64,000 nt of DNA from Saprospiraceae bacterium (GTDB lineage Bacteria > Bacteroidota > Bacteroidia > Chitinophagales > Saprospiraceae). Positions 52,198 to 60,970 of the stretch are shown here, piece by piece (within the stretch, counting starts at the first letter, position 1; each line of letters opens with the position of its first letter). A program made the translations under genes and the position numbers. The notes beneath the pieces are model-generated. The model was not told the DNA's origin, made no database searches, and saw only the letters and a list, made by a program, of their open reading frames with translations. The stretch spans positions 62,001 to 126,000 of the forward strand of contig JAHDFP010000009.1 of NCBI GenBank assembly GCA_020628095.1, given 5' to 3'.

Positions 52198-53829
52198 ATG
52201 TCTGAGCATTCCTATACCATATTAGAATCATGGCATAAGTCAGAAAACGACATAAGCGTATATGGAGGAACGTTAGGTTTGCACCACCCGATTTATCAAC
52301 ACATTGACAAGATCAATGATCCTGATTATACGGATAATTATAAGTATCTAAAGGATTCCTATGTTCTCTATTATTACCATAATCAAAATCAAGTTCTATC
52401 ACTATTACGAGATATCATAGGTGGTCTTCCTCTATATTATACCATCATAGATAATCATCTTTATGTCGCTAATTCTATTACCAAAATATTAGACTGCACA
52501 TCTGTCTCGCACGCACCAGATAAGAAATACAAAACCGACTATATCTGTCGCTCTTTTTCTAAAAATGACTATACCTACTATAAACATATCAAGATCCTGC
52601 CTGCAGGACACCTTTTGCTATGGTCTCAAGGAAAACTAGAGATACGGCCTCAACTCTCTTGGCAAGTGGAGGAGCAGACCTTATATGATAATAGGCCAGA
52701 TTATATCTCCTATCTACAAGGCCTCATGGAGGAAAGTATCTATCACCAAGTCAAAGACAAAAAGAAAGTGGCTGTAGAGTTCAGTGGAGGTCTGGATAGT
52801 ACAAGCATCACAGGGGTATTACAACATCTACGAGAGACCAGATTGCCTGATCTAGAGATCTATACATACTCTCATGCGCAGTCGCTGACTCCTTTGTATA
52901 ATGAGATCGATGACGAGAGAGACCTTATAGAGATTTCGCGCAAAGCCATGGGGATAGATCCTAACTATCATGTCATCTTGGATAGACAAGACAAGAGTAT
53001 GCGTGCGCTTTATATGCATGCTTATCGCCTGGGTAATTGCATCAGCAAATCGCATTATGCCATCTACTCTAAAAGCATCTATGAGCAAGCACAAAAAGAT
53101 GGCATCGATCTAATTTTATCTGGGTTTGGCGGAGATCAGATCATCAGTACGCGCAAGGTGAAGCTCAGACCAAATATCAATACTCAATCCCTGAAAGAAT
53201 ATCTTAAGACCACATCTAGGCAGGGGATAAGATATGGGATGGATAGAAGCTATATTTTCAGAAAGCTCTATGGCTATGTCCGTAAGAGAATACTCATGGC
53301 TAAGAAAAAGCCTATTATAGATATAAGAGCTAGCTATGGACAAATATGGCCTGACCTCAAGGGTTATTTAGACCCTGTCTTACAATCTATACAACCCCAA
53401 TTAGGTCAACAAACCCAAAAGAATATCAAACATCTTATGCGTTACGACTTATTGCGTATGGGGCTCATGGAGCGTCTGGAGGCGACCTATCATGCGGCAG
53501 AGCATTATGGTGTGCGGTATGCTTATCCTTTGCTCGATCCCAGACTGGTGCAGACAGTACTGGAGATGCCGATGGATTATGTCACGGGTTATCATAAGCG
53601 TAAACTATTCCGTGATATTATCAGCAAATGGTTGCCGCCTATCGTCTATAACCGTATAAAAAGAGGAACCGATATGTATGGGTGGGTGATGGATAACTAC
53701 TACTACGATTATCTCCATAATATTCCCTATGACAGAACAGACATGGACGCGGAACAATTATTTTATATCGAAGTGGAAGAAATGTTTGATAGGCCCTTAT
53801 GGAAGTCTTTCGATAAAGAAAAGGTCTGA
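52198..53829 (+). CDS. Lasso cyclase (asparagine-synthetase-like, lasso C), intact PP-loop
   Basis: A 543-residue asparagine-synthetase B homologue. The N-terminal glutaminase-like domain lacks the Cys2 nucleophile (starts MSEHSYTILES), as expected of cyclases; GGLPLYYTIIDNHLYVANSI marks its end. The ATP-pyrophosphatase domain has the intact loop VEFSGGLDSTS (about 193-203). Lasso cyclases adenylate a Glu/Asp side chain and join it to the core N-terminus. It directly follows the exporter (10-nt gap), so the two are one operon. Confidence 0.85.
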   Translation: MSEHSYTILESWHKSENDISVYGGTLGLHHPIYQHIDKINDPDYTDNYKYLKDSYVLYYYHNQNQVLSLLRDIIGGLPLYYTIIDNHLYVANSITKILDCTSVSHAPDKKYKTDYICRSFSKNDYTYYKHIKILPAGHLLLWSQGKLEIRPQLSWQVEEQTLYDNRPDYISYLQGLMEESIYHQVKDKKKVAVEFSGGLDSTSITGVLQHLRETRLPDLEIYTYSHAQSLTPLYNEIDDERDLIEISRKAMGIDPNYHVILDRQDKSMRALYMHAYRLGNCISKSHYAIYSKSIYEQAQKDGIDLILSGFGGDQIISTRKVKLRPNINTQSLKEYLKTTSRQGIRYGMDRSYIFRKLYGYVRKRILMAKKKPIIDIRASYGQIWPDLKGYLDPVLQSIQPQLGQQTQKNIKHLMRYDLLRMGLMERLEATYHAAEHYGVRYAYPLLDPRLVQTVLEMPMDYVTGYHKRKLFRDIISKWLPPIVYNRIKRGTDMYGWVMDNYYYDYLHNIPYDRTDMDAEQLFYIEVEEMFDRPLWKSFDKEKV

Positions 53830-53846
53830 GCAAGAGATATTAGTCA

Positions 53847-53951
53847 TTAATTCGTGTTCTTTTTGCTTTTCCTTTTTTTGAAAAATAGTATCCAGATAAT
53901 TTCTACAATGATTACACCCAAAATCCCTACAATAATGTTTGTCGAATCCAT
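53847..53951 (-). CDS. 34-residue single-span membrane microprotein
   Basis: ATG at 53951 to TAA at 53847. Sequence MDSTNIIVGILGVIIVEIIW followed by ILFFKKRKSKKNTN: one hydrophobic helix of about 20 residues and a strongly basic tail, predicting N-out/C-in topology. It begins 18 nt after the stop of the degenerate cyclase homologue on the same strand, so the two are likely co-translated. No family recognised; could be an immunity or scaffold peptide, or a chance frame. Confidence 0.5.
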   Translation of the reverse strand: MDSTNIIVGILGVIIVEIIWILFFKKRKSKKNTN

Positions 53952-53969
53952 ACTAATTGATTTACTATT

Positions 53970-55796
53970 TTAAACTGACTTATTCATCTTTTTATTATTA
54001 CTAATAAAACGCTGGACTAGTAAAAGATAGTTAAATCGTAAGTAATTTTTTCTGTAGATTTTATTGGTTTTATCGGCTTTCATTTTTTGGATGAGGTCGT
54101 CTGATTTTTTTCTATCTACAATATCCCATATCGGGTCATCGTCCTTGATCTTGTCATACTCAGAGTACATGGCTGGCATGATAGAGAAATATCTTTGTGG
54201 CCAGTCGATGGGCCAGGACATCGGTCTAGCTTGCCAAAACTTGTCAGGTATCCCAAGTGATCTATACAATCTATGTACCAGCGGTGGCGTGTCGCCATAG
54301 CCTAGATACTCCTTGGCGTCTATACTGTCTAGTAGGACTTGTAGTCTGGGATGATTGATGAGGGCTATGCGTAAGATGTTATACCTCCTCTCTATAGAGC
54401 TATGGGGTTTGATTATACCTTTGGGGATATTCTTTTTTCTTGAGGATATTTTAGAGAGGTCAATCTTATACTTATGGATGAGTTCTTGTCTGCATAGGGA
54501 AGAGCGATGAGGATTGTAGTTATGACTCAGTATTTTTCTTTTGGTATGGATAAGGGTGTCAGGTAATTTAGATTTGATGAGTTGTTTTAGGGTTGCCGAT
54601 TTATTTTTTAGATAGAAAAAGTTGCGGAAGAAAAAGCGCATCTGTTCTCCATAGATGCGGCTATACGCCTGAGGTTCGATTTGATTGTCGGTTATATTAC
54701 CTGCAATATATCGACAACCCACCTTACGCAAAGCTCCATAGATGACCTCATGGTCTGTCCCTATGGGATTGACAGTTGGCGTGTCATTGACCCACATTTT
54801 GTAATCTACACTGTCGTCCATTTCTGTAGGTAGAGGGTCATTGTATCCGTGCAATAGCTGGAAAGGAAATAAGGACTGGAACTCCTGTAGACGCTGATGC
54901 ATATCATCCGATCGTGGATTACGACCCTGCGGTAATATATATGACGACCCATAAATGGTCATATCGGGTAGAACCTTTCGCAGAAGCGCAATAGATAATA
55001 ACGTACTTGGTCTATCAGATGCAAAACAGCCTATCTTATCTATCTCCTGATCCTGTACCACCTGCCGTAGATTGTGCTCAACTATATGGAGTATCTGAGA
55101 TTCTAGAGATATAGATTTATCGGTATATAGATTATATCTGGTGATGTGATCTTGTATGGTCGTAATATGGTATTTTCCTTGGTTGAAATCTAACCACTGA
55201 TAAGATGCCAGAGCTTTGACATGATGATAAGCCGTACGTCCGTCAGGGATGTCGGATATTGTAATAATACGACTTAGTGTATGTCGGTCCAGTTCTTTTG
55301 TTGTGGTTGATGCCTGTAAGATGGCTTTGATTTCTGTCCCAAAATAGAGGGAGTTATCTTGCACAGTATAGAAGAGACTCCTTCCTTTGTTACACAATAC
55401 GCACGTCTGTTGTTCTGCATTATATATGGCAAAAGCATAATGGCCAGAGACATATTGATAGAGAGATTTTCCCCATTTGATATAGGCCTTAAGGAGAATC
55501 ATGTCCTCCACATCGTATGCCTCCTGAGTTTGGTGTATATCCAACTGAGCACATAATTCTTTTCTGTTATAGATGATGCTGTCGCTGGTAATGGTCCATT
55601 GTCCTTCTGAGTATACTTTTGTGAGGATGCTGTGATGTGATTGACCGAATAAGATGATTTTGGCTAGGCTCGTGTGCGCATCGGGTGTATAACAAAGCCT
55701 TGAGACCTCGGAGTTGCCTAGGGACTCGGCCATCTTGCGGATATCTTCTGGTCCAATGACTGGACAAGATATATAACCTGCTATACCACCTATCAT
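53970..55796 (-). CDS. Asparagine-synthetase-like protein with degenerate active sites
   Basis: A 608-residue homologue of lasso cyclases/AsnB. The N-terminus is MIGGIAGYIS, without the Cys2 glutaminase nucleophile; the domain still has the usual VSGHYAFAIYNAEQQTCVL and YFGTEIKAIL segments. Where the PP-loop SGGLDSS should be, it reads FASDRPST (258-265), so ATP binding and adenylation are probably lost. It is coded opposite to the intact cyclase and followed by the 34-residue membrane protein. It may be an accessory subunit or a dead paralogue; retention of full length argues for selection. Confidence 0.82.
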   Translation of the reverse strand: MIGGIAGYISCPVIGPEDIRKMAESLGNSEVSRLCYTPDAHTSLAKIILFGQSHHSILTKVYSEGQWTITSDSIIYNRKELCAQLDIHQTQEAYDVEDMILLKAYIKWGKSLYQYVSGHYAFAIYNAEQQTCVLCNKGRSLFYTVQDNSLYFGTEIKAILQASTTTKELDRHTLSRIITISDIPDGRTAYHHVKALASYQWLDFNQGKYHITTIQDHITRYNLYTDKSISLESQILHIVEHNLRQVVQDQEIDKIGCFASDRPSTLLSIALLRKVLPDMTIYGSSYILPQGRNPRSDDMHQRLQEFQSLFPFQLLHGYNDPLPTEMDDSVDYKMWVNDTPTVNPIGTDHEVIYGALRKVGCRYIAGNITDNQIEPQAYSRIYGEQMRFFFRNFFYLKNKSATLKQLIKSKLPDTLIHTKRKILSHNYNPHRSSLCRQELIHKYKIDLSKISSRKKNIPKGIIKPHSSIERRYNILRIALINHPRLQVLLDSIDAKEYLGYGDTPPLVHRLYRSLGIPDKFWQARPMSWPIDWPQRYFSIMPAMYSEYDKIKDDDPIWDIVDRKKSDDLIQKMKADKTNKIYRKNYLRFNYLLLVQRFISNNKKMNKSV

Positions 55797-56005
55797 ATCT
55801 GAGACGTCATGGGCGAATGTGAATCAATAATCGGATATAATACCCCTCGTGAATACACGATATTACTCACAAATCCAGTTAAAAATGCCAAAAAATGCCT
55901 TTATTTCCTTTTTCTCATTAAAAAAATCATCATACAGCGATTTAGTTATTATCTTCATACTTTGAATTAATATAACTAACTACCAATAGTCAAAAAACCA
56001 AAAAA

Positions 56006-56173
56006 ATGCAAGACAAAAAACAATGGAAAACACCGACAATCACTGAATTAGATCATAAGGATTCTGCTGGCGGTGCTGGCGGTGCAGAAGGTGCACATAA
56101 TCCTGGCTCTACATATCACACTGGGTTTTCTTTCACTGTAGTAATAGGGGCTACTGGAGTTTTAGGGTCATAA
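56006..56173 (+). CDS. Lasso-peptide precursor A1
   Basis: A 55-residue peptide too short for standard gene calling. The leader MQDKKQWKTPTITELDHKDS has the W-x-x-P-x-I-x-x-L-D motif recognised by PqqD-type B1 proteins (the usual form is Y/W-x-x-P-x-L). The core starts around A21/G22 with GGAGGAEGAH; Glu28 would be ring residue 8 or 7. The remaining tail is long (core 34-35 residues against the usual 15-26) and ends in GVLGS with a C-terminal Ser. It is close in leader and core to A2. Exact cleavage cannot be fixed from sequence: Ser20 is where many precursors have Thr at -2. Confidence 0.75.
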   Translation: MQDKKQWKTPTITELDHKDSAGGAGGAEGAHNPGSTYHTGFSFTVVIGATGVLGS

Positions 56174-56331
56174 TCTTATCATGATTATTATAGAAGTAGC
56201 TAAGTAAAATACTTATAGAACTACTGACCATTCTATTCTCAAAAAAAGGCTGCTACAAATTTAATATTGGACATTAGATATGCCCTCTATATGTATTAAG
56301 CATTGTGTCTAATGAAAAAACTAACAAGCCT

Positions 56332-56505
56332 ATGGAGAATAAAAAGGAATGGAGACCTCCTACCATTAAAGACTTAGATCATAGTCTAGCTGAGACAGGT
56401 GCAGGTGGTGGTCCTGAGGGAGCGCACTCTGAAGGTGCTGTCGTGCATAATTCCATATCATTTTCTGATCTGGTCGGTGGATCTGGCGTACAGGGTATGT
56501 CTTGA
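56332..56505 (+). CDS. Lasso-peptide precursor A2
   Basis: A 57-residue peptide. Leader MENKKEWRPPTIKDLDHSLA aligns with A1; then ETGAGGGPEGAH, where a core starting at G23 puts Glu29 at ring position 7 with Thr22 at -1. The core (about 35 residues) ends GVQGMS, again a C-terminal Ser. An in-frame GTG at 56305 would add nine residues not matched in A1, so the ATG at 56332 is preferred. A1 and A2 are 158 nt apart on the same strand. Confidence 0.75.
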   Translation: MENKKEWRPPTIKDLDHSLAETGAGGGPEGAHSEGAVVHNSISFSDLVGGSGVQGMS

Positions 56506-56706
56506 TTTATTTTAAGTTATTTCCTATATAATTGATAGATTTTAAAGGAAATATTAATAAATCCTCTGGGATCATAATTTACCGATATTTCTTAATAAGT
56601 AATTGCTTGGATGTTCTCTACAGAATAAGCTCTTACATCTTAGCCTTCGAGTAGATTTAGGATTGATAAGCCCTGTCAGATTATTCATCTGGTGCTTGGT
56701 AGTCTA

Positions 56707-57777
56707 TTAGAGTATTCTCTCTATTTTATTTTTAATATTTTCTTTAGCCGTAATGATAATTTTTCTTTTCGCGTATTTGTATAGATTGTAATGCAGGTAC
56801 GGGACTTCTGATTTTATATAATTAAGATAGATAACTAAGTCGGCTGGCTTATGCTCACTGCGCAAAGAGCCACTAGCCCATGATACATTTCTTGCATCCA
56901 AAAAAGTGGTTAGTGCTGCGTATGTTTCCATCCGATCATCAGAATGATGTATGAGCAAAACTGATCCCAATGCATTGTATGATTTTAGATATTGGATTAT
57001 GAGCTCTTGTAGTTCTTCTTTGTTCTTTTGATAATATATCTTATCCACGGTAGGACATTGTCCGTCGTGATATAGTCTTGGTCCTATTTTGGCAAATGCA
57101 CTGAAGTCGTTTTTGGCATTGATCTTCTTGTCCTTCTCTTTTTTGTTCTCTGCGATAAGGAATACATTATGATTGCTCCATCTCATATTAGGATAAAACG
57201 ATTCTGTGCAGGTGGCCCAGCTTTTTATAAGTAAGGGATATAGCGGTACTCTGGACATCATAAGACCTAACTTATGGAATAAGTACATGGTCTTCTTGTT
57301 AATATGACTATGAAAGTAGGTCACAGATACGGTGTCATATTCCGTCAGTAGCATCTGACGAATGCGATCTACATTTATTCGTTTGGGACTTTCTATCAGA
57401 AGATGACCACCTGGACTGACCATATCAGATAGTTTTTGGATAACGCCTACAACTGGTCGCGGAGGCAAGTATATAAGTGTGAAACTACAGACCACCATAT
57501 CCACAATATTCTTTAACGGTGGAAGATTGGCAATGTTACTTTGTACAGCGATATTTTTGCCCTGATATCTAGCTAATGATTTTTGTAGGCTGTTTTGCTT
57601 GATGTCCGCACCGATATATAAGACATCCTCGCCGAACATAAACCGATTAATAAACTGTGCCGAAGCAATATCCAATACTCTTTTGGGCTTATGTTTTTTG
57701 GCAAATTGGTGTATACGCTTATAGGCATAATGCGCATAAGGGAGGTGACTGTAGAGTTTTGTTTTGGGGTTTCGCAA
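56707..57777 (-). CDS. SAM-dependent methyltransferase-like protein with extra C-terminal domain
   Basis: A 356-residue protein. Residues 1-about 200 form a class I methyltransferase: RVLDIASAQFINRFMF (motif I), DIKQNSLQ (acidic end of strand 2), VVCSFTLIYLPPRP and GGHLLIESPKRIN. About 230-356 is a second alpha/beta domain (LGSVLLIHHSDDRMETYAAL, DLVIYLNYI) of unknown type. The only in-frame start is TTG at 57777. Within the lasso cluster it could methylate the peptide, but motif I lacks the usual GxGxG. Confidence 0.7.
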   Translation of the reverse strand: MRNPKTKLYSHLPYAHYAYKRIHQFAKKHKPKRVLDIASAQFINRFMFGEDVLYIGADIKQNSLQKSLARYQGKNIAVQSNIANLPPLKNIVDMVVCSFTLIYLPPRPVVGVIQKLSDMVSPGGHLLIESPKRINVDRIRQMLLTEYDTVSVTYFHSHINKKTMYLFHKLGLMMSRVPLYPLLIKSWATCTESFYPNMRWSNHNVFLIAENKKEKDKKINAKNDFSAFAKIGPRLYHDGQCPTVDKIYYQKNKEELQELIIQYLKSYNALGSVLLIHHSDDRMETYAALTTFLDARNVSWASGSLRSEHKPADLVIYLNYIKSEVPYLHYNLYKYAKRKIIITAKENIKNKIERIL

Positions 57778-57810
57778 GTATCTATGTTATTGAGGTCGGT
57801 ACAAGATAGA

Positions 57811-60800
57811 TTATTTTCTAGTGATCTGATAGAGTTGTCCAGAGGACAGGGATTGGTCTATGGCATTATGTTGACCATCTGCCCACACAACTTCCATTCT
57901 ATCTATAGATGTTGACTTACCGATACCAAAGTATGCGACTGGAATATCAAAGGACTTATAACCACCAGAGGCTAGTATCTCTCTGATTTGGTTTTCTCCA
58001 TTATTATAGTGTATGTAGATCTTCGCATTGATGCCGTGACTATTACCTTTTTTATCATTGAGTCGGAAGGCGATGCTATGGTTGTCTGTTCCTTGGTTAT
58101 TATATATTGTTACTGGTCCAATACATGGAGCCATGATGATATCGAGATCACCATCCAAATCATAATCCACATAAGTATAACTGGTTGCTGGTAGATGGCT
58201 CTCTATTCCATGGTCTGTTGTCTTATCGCTAAATTTTTCGCCACCTTCATTTTTCAGAAATGTATTCCTAAATTGATTTTTCGTCAACAAATAACCATTG
58301 ACAACAAACAAGTCCTGGTAGCCATCATTGTCCACATCAGCAAATTTACTATTCCATGTCCAGCCTAGATTTTTGAGGTTTATTTCCTCGTTATCTAATA
58401 TTTTGTATCTATCTCCATCGAGTTTGTATAGGTTAGATTCCCCCTGTACTGTGGTTTGTTTGTATAGCGTGGTAGTGTCAGCTAACTCAACATTATTAAG
58501 GTCTAGACTATAAAGAGTTGACAAGAAAGGAGATAACACTTGGGGAAGATTCTTTTTCATGTAGTTGACATAGCTCGTATCATCAAACCATAGATATTGG
58601 TTATATGCAGAAATATAACATTCTGCCTTATGCTTTGTAGGACAGATAGATATGTCTCTTTGGGTGGATGCCGTCAGATACATCTTATGTAATGTCATGA
58701 TGTCCTCGCAAGTGGCTCTTTCTTTGGGGTCTATTATGGACTTACAGGTTAGTTTAGGGTTATAAAAATAGGTATGATCCGAAGGTGAAATTTGAGTCTC
58801 TAATATTTCCAGTTCCAGATCATTATCGAGGTCAGCTGATATAAAAGACATCGTTGTCTGCGTAGAGAAAGGTATAAGACTATCTGCTCTTATCGATAAG
58901 CGGAGTTGCTTGCCATCATTAATGTACAAGCTATTGCTTACCATAAAATCATTACCCACCCATAAGTCTATATCCTTATCCTGGTCCAGATCGGATAAGA
59001 GTACGCTCAAGGTTTCGCCATCAGGTCCAGCCAAGGTGTCGGTGCTATAACTCTGACCATCATAGAGATGCCAGTAATTTTTGGAAGTTGGTATAGAGTG
59101 TAGACTGACTAAAGGACCATAAGACCAATTACCCGTAAAGACATCCAGATAACCATTATTATCAATATCTGCAAAAGCAATCGCGGACGTGTATATATGA
59201 TCGTAAGGCATCTCGAATGCCCTCATCTCACCTGTCTCAAAAACACCTTCCTTGTTATATAGGATATAGTTGCCTTGATCGTAGGTCGAGATAAATATAT
59301 CCGTCCAGCCATCATTGTCGAGATCGGCTGGTGCGGCATTAATTATATTAAGAGTGTCTGGTAGGCTTAGGGTCAGTTCGTAAAAAGATTCTCCTTCGTT
59401 ATTATAAAATAGCTGTAGGCTCAGATTAGATGCGATGACAAGATCAGGCCAGCCGTCATTATTGAGATCAGAAGAAGAGATAGTACGACCTGTATTGTAT
59501 GGAGATATACGACTATAGACAGAGAATTCGTAAGGACAATGTATTCCTATGTCAGGACCTTCTATCTGGCTAAAAAGGGTCTCGCTCTCTTTTTTCTTAT
59601 TATCAAAAAATGGATGTGTCGACACCTTAATATTGTCATCATCCAATAAAAGGGTAGGCTCAATTTTATTTTTCATAAGCTGTGATCTGAGATCTGTGGT
59701 AAGGTACTGGCGATCTCTGATCGGTGATGAGATGGTAAAGAGTTCGGTTAGTCTGGGTAGATGATAATGCAATAGTTCTAGGTCATTCTTTTTGATTTTC
59801 TTTTCGGCGATATGACTGATCATTCCACTGCCTATCCCTAGTCCTACAATACATAGTAATAACATAAATGCTAGCTTCTTAGAAAAATGCTGATGCACTA
59901 TGAAATAAGGATACAAAGAAAAACTACTCAAAGTAATAAGGAGTATAGCCACATACTTAGTCTCTAGTCCCAGCCCCCACAGCACGAAACAAATGATAAT
60001 ATCAAAGGTCATAGGAACAGGTAATAAAGTCCCTATAAGAGAAACCAAGACCATCGCTGCCAATATTGTTTTTCGGCTGGCGACTTGCGGCATCATATCT
60101 ATGAGACTATCTAGAGGTAGATATGTAATAATCACATTACCTAAGAAACCAGCCAGTAGCATAAGTGGAACGGCTAGTATAATAATTGTCCATAGGTGTT
60201 TCGCATAGCTCTTGATAAGCCAGATAATAGGATTGTCGTCGGTGTCACACAGGTCTCTATTACATTTGTCATCGGATGTGCTTAACGTCGTGCCGAGCCA
60301 TCGGTCCAGTAGAGAAGGTGCACGTACGACCATCAACTGATCTGCTGGAAAAAAACGAACGAGCAAAGGAATACAAACCAGTAATATGACGAGCAATGTA
60401 CCAAACTTAATCAGTATCAGATAGAGCGGAAACATACTGAACAGCATCGACAGAGCAATGGGGTTAAGATTAGGCGAACTGATCATGGTGGCTAAGGCTG
60501 TCTCAGGTCTGGCGCCAGATTTTTTCATGCCGAGTGCGATGGGTGCAGCACAGTTGACACAGACGCCCAATGGAGTGCCTATGATCGTACCGAGCATAGA
60601 ATTAATCCATCTGTTATTACTCGAAAATTTTTTAAGCTCCTGAAATAAGACCATCAGCGCCGCTGCAAATAGCAAACCGAAGAGCATACCTTTTTTGTTG
60701 GTTTCTATCCAGTTGAGCGTATGATATATGACGGCTTGAGCCTTGGGTGTATTATCGTCTATACGAAAAGGCATATCAAAGCTCAAGCCCTGAAAAGGTG

Positions 60801-60924
60801 TTTCGCCAGCCATCATGGCTTTTTCGTTGAGTTGCGGATACCGTGATCCCAGCCAAAAGAATGCGGTAATGATAACCAGCCAGATTATTGATAGCGCGAT
60901 TCTGATTTTCTGAGTCTTGGTCAT
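57811..60924 (-). CDS. Permease (DUF318/ArsP-like) fused to FG-GAP propeller and ASPIC/UnbV domain
   Basis: A 1037-residue fusion. Residues about 1-370 are a membrane permease of the DUF318/ArsP class with at least eight helices and the motif GTPLGVCVNCAAPIALGMKK (116-135), then SSPNLNPIALS, the class's Cys and Ser-Pro signatures. From about 465 onward come FG-GAP/VCBS blades (SSSDLNNDGWPDLVIASNLS-type, PADLDNDGWTDIF, FADIDNNGYLDVFTG) and a C-terminal ASPIC/UnbV domain (ILASGGYKSFDIPVAYFGIG). I chose ATG 60924 over an upstream TTG. Such a fusion could couple export to an extracellular binding propeller. Its place inside the lasso gene set suggests product handling (inference). Confidence 0.85.
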   Translation of the reverse strand: MTKTQKIRIALSIIWLVIITAFFWLGSRYPQLNEKAMMAGETPFQGLSFDMPFRIDDNTPKAQAVIYHTLNWIETNKKGMLFGLLFAAALMVLFQELKKFSSNNRWINSMLGTIIGTPLGVCVNCAAPIALGMKKSGARPETALATMISSPNLNPIALSMLFSMFPLYLILIKFGTLLVILLVCIPLLVRFFPADQLMVVRAPSLLDRWLGTTLSTSDDKCNRDLCDTDDNPIIWLIKSYAKHLWTIIILAVPLMLLAGFLGNVIITYLPLDSLIDMMPQVASRKTILAAMVLVSLIGTLLPVPMTFDIIICFVLWGLGLETKYVAILLITLSSFSLYPYFIVHQHFSKKLAFMLLLCIVGLGIGSGMISHIAEKKIKKNDLELLHYHLPRLTELFTISSPIRDRQYLTTDLRSQLMKNKIEPTLLLDDDNIKVSTHPFFDNKKKESETLFSQIEGPDIGIHCPYEFSVYSRISPYNTGRTISSSDLNNDGWPDLVIASNLSLQLFYNNEGESFYELTLSLPDTLNIINAAPADLDNDGWTDIFISTYDQGNYILYNKEGVFETGEMRAFEMPYDHIYTSAIAFADIDNNGYLDVFTGNWSYGPLVSLHSIPTSKNYWHLYDGQSYSTDTLAGPDGETLSVLLSDLDQDKDIDLWVGNDFMVSNSLYINDGKQLRLSIRADSLIPFSTQTTMSFISADLDNDLELEILETQISPSDHTYFYNPKLTCKSIIDPKERATCEDIMTLHKMYLTASTQRDISICPTKHKAECYISAYNQYLWFDDTSYVNYMKKNLPQVLSPFLSTLYSLDLNNVELADTTTLYKQTTVQGESNLYKLDGDRYKILDNEEINLKNLGWTWNSKFADVDNDGYQDLFVVNGYLLTKNQFRNTFLKNEGGEKFSDKTTDHGIESHLPATSYTYVDYDLDGDLDIIMAPCIGPVTIYNNQGTDNHSIAFRLNDKKGNSHGINAKIYIHYNNGENQIREILASGGYKSFDIPVAYFGIGKSTSIDRMEVVWADGQHNAIDQSLSSGQLYQITRK

Positions 60925-60970
60925 TTTGGTTATCAAAGGGTATGTGAGTATCAGATGATAGTTGATAGGC

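Noticed and set aside
56305-56331. GTG start extending precursor A2 by nine residues
   Set aside because: A1 starts at the equivalent of the ATG at 56332, and the extra residues have no counterpart.
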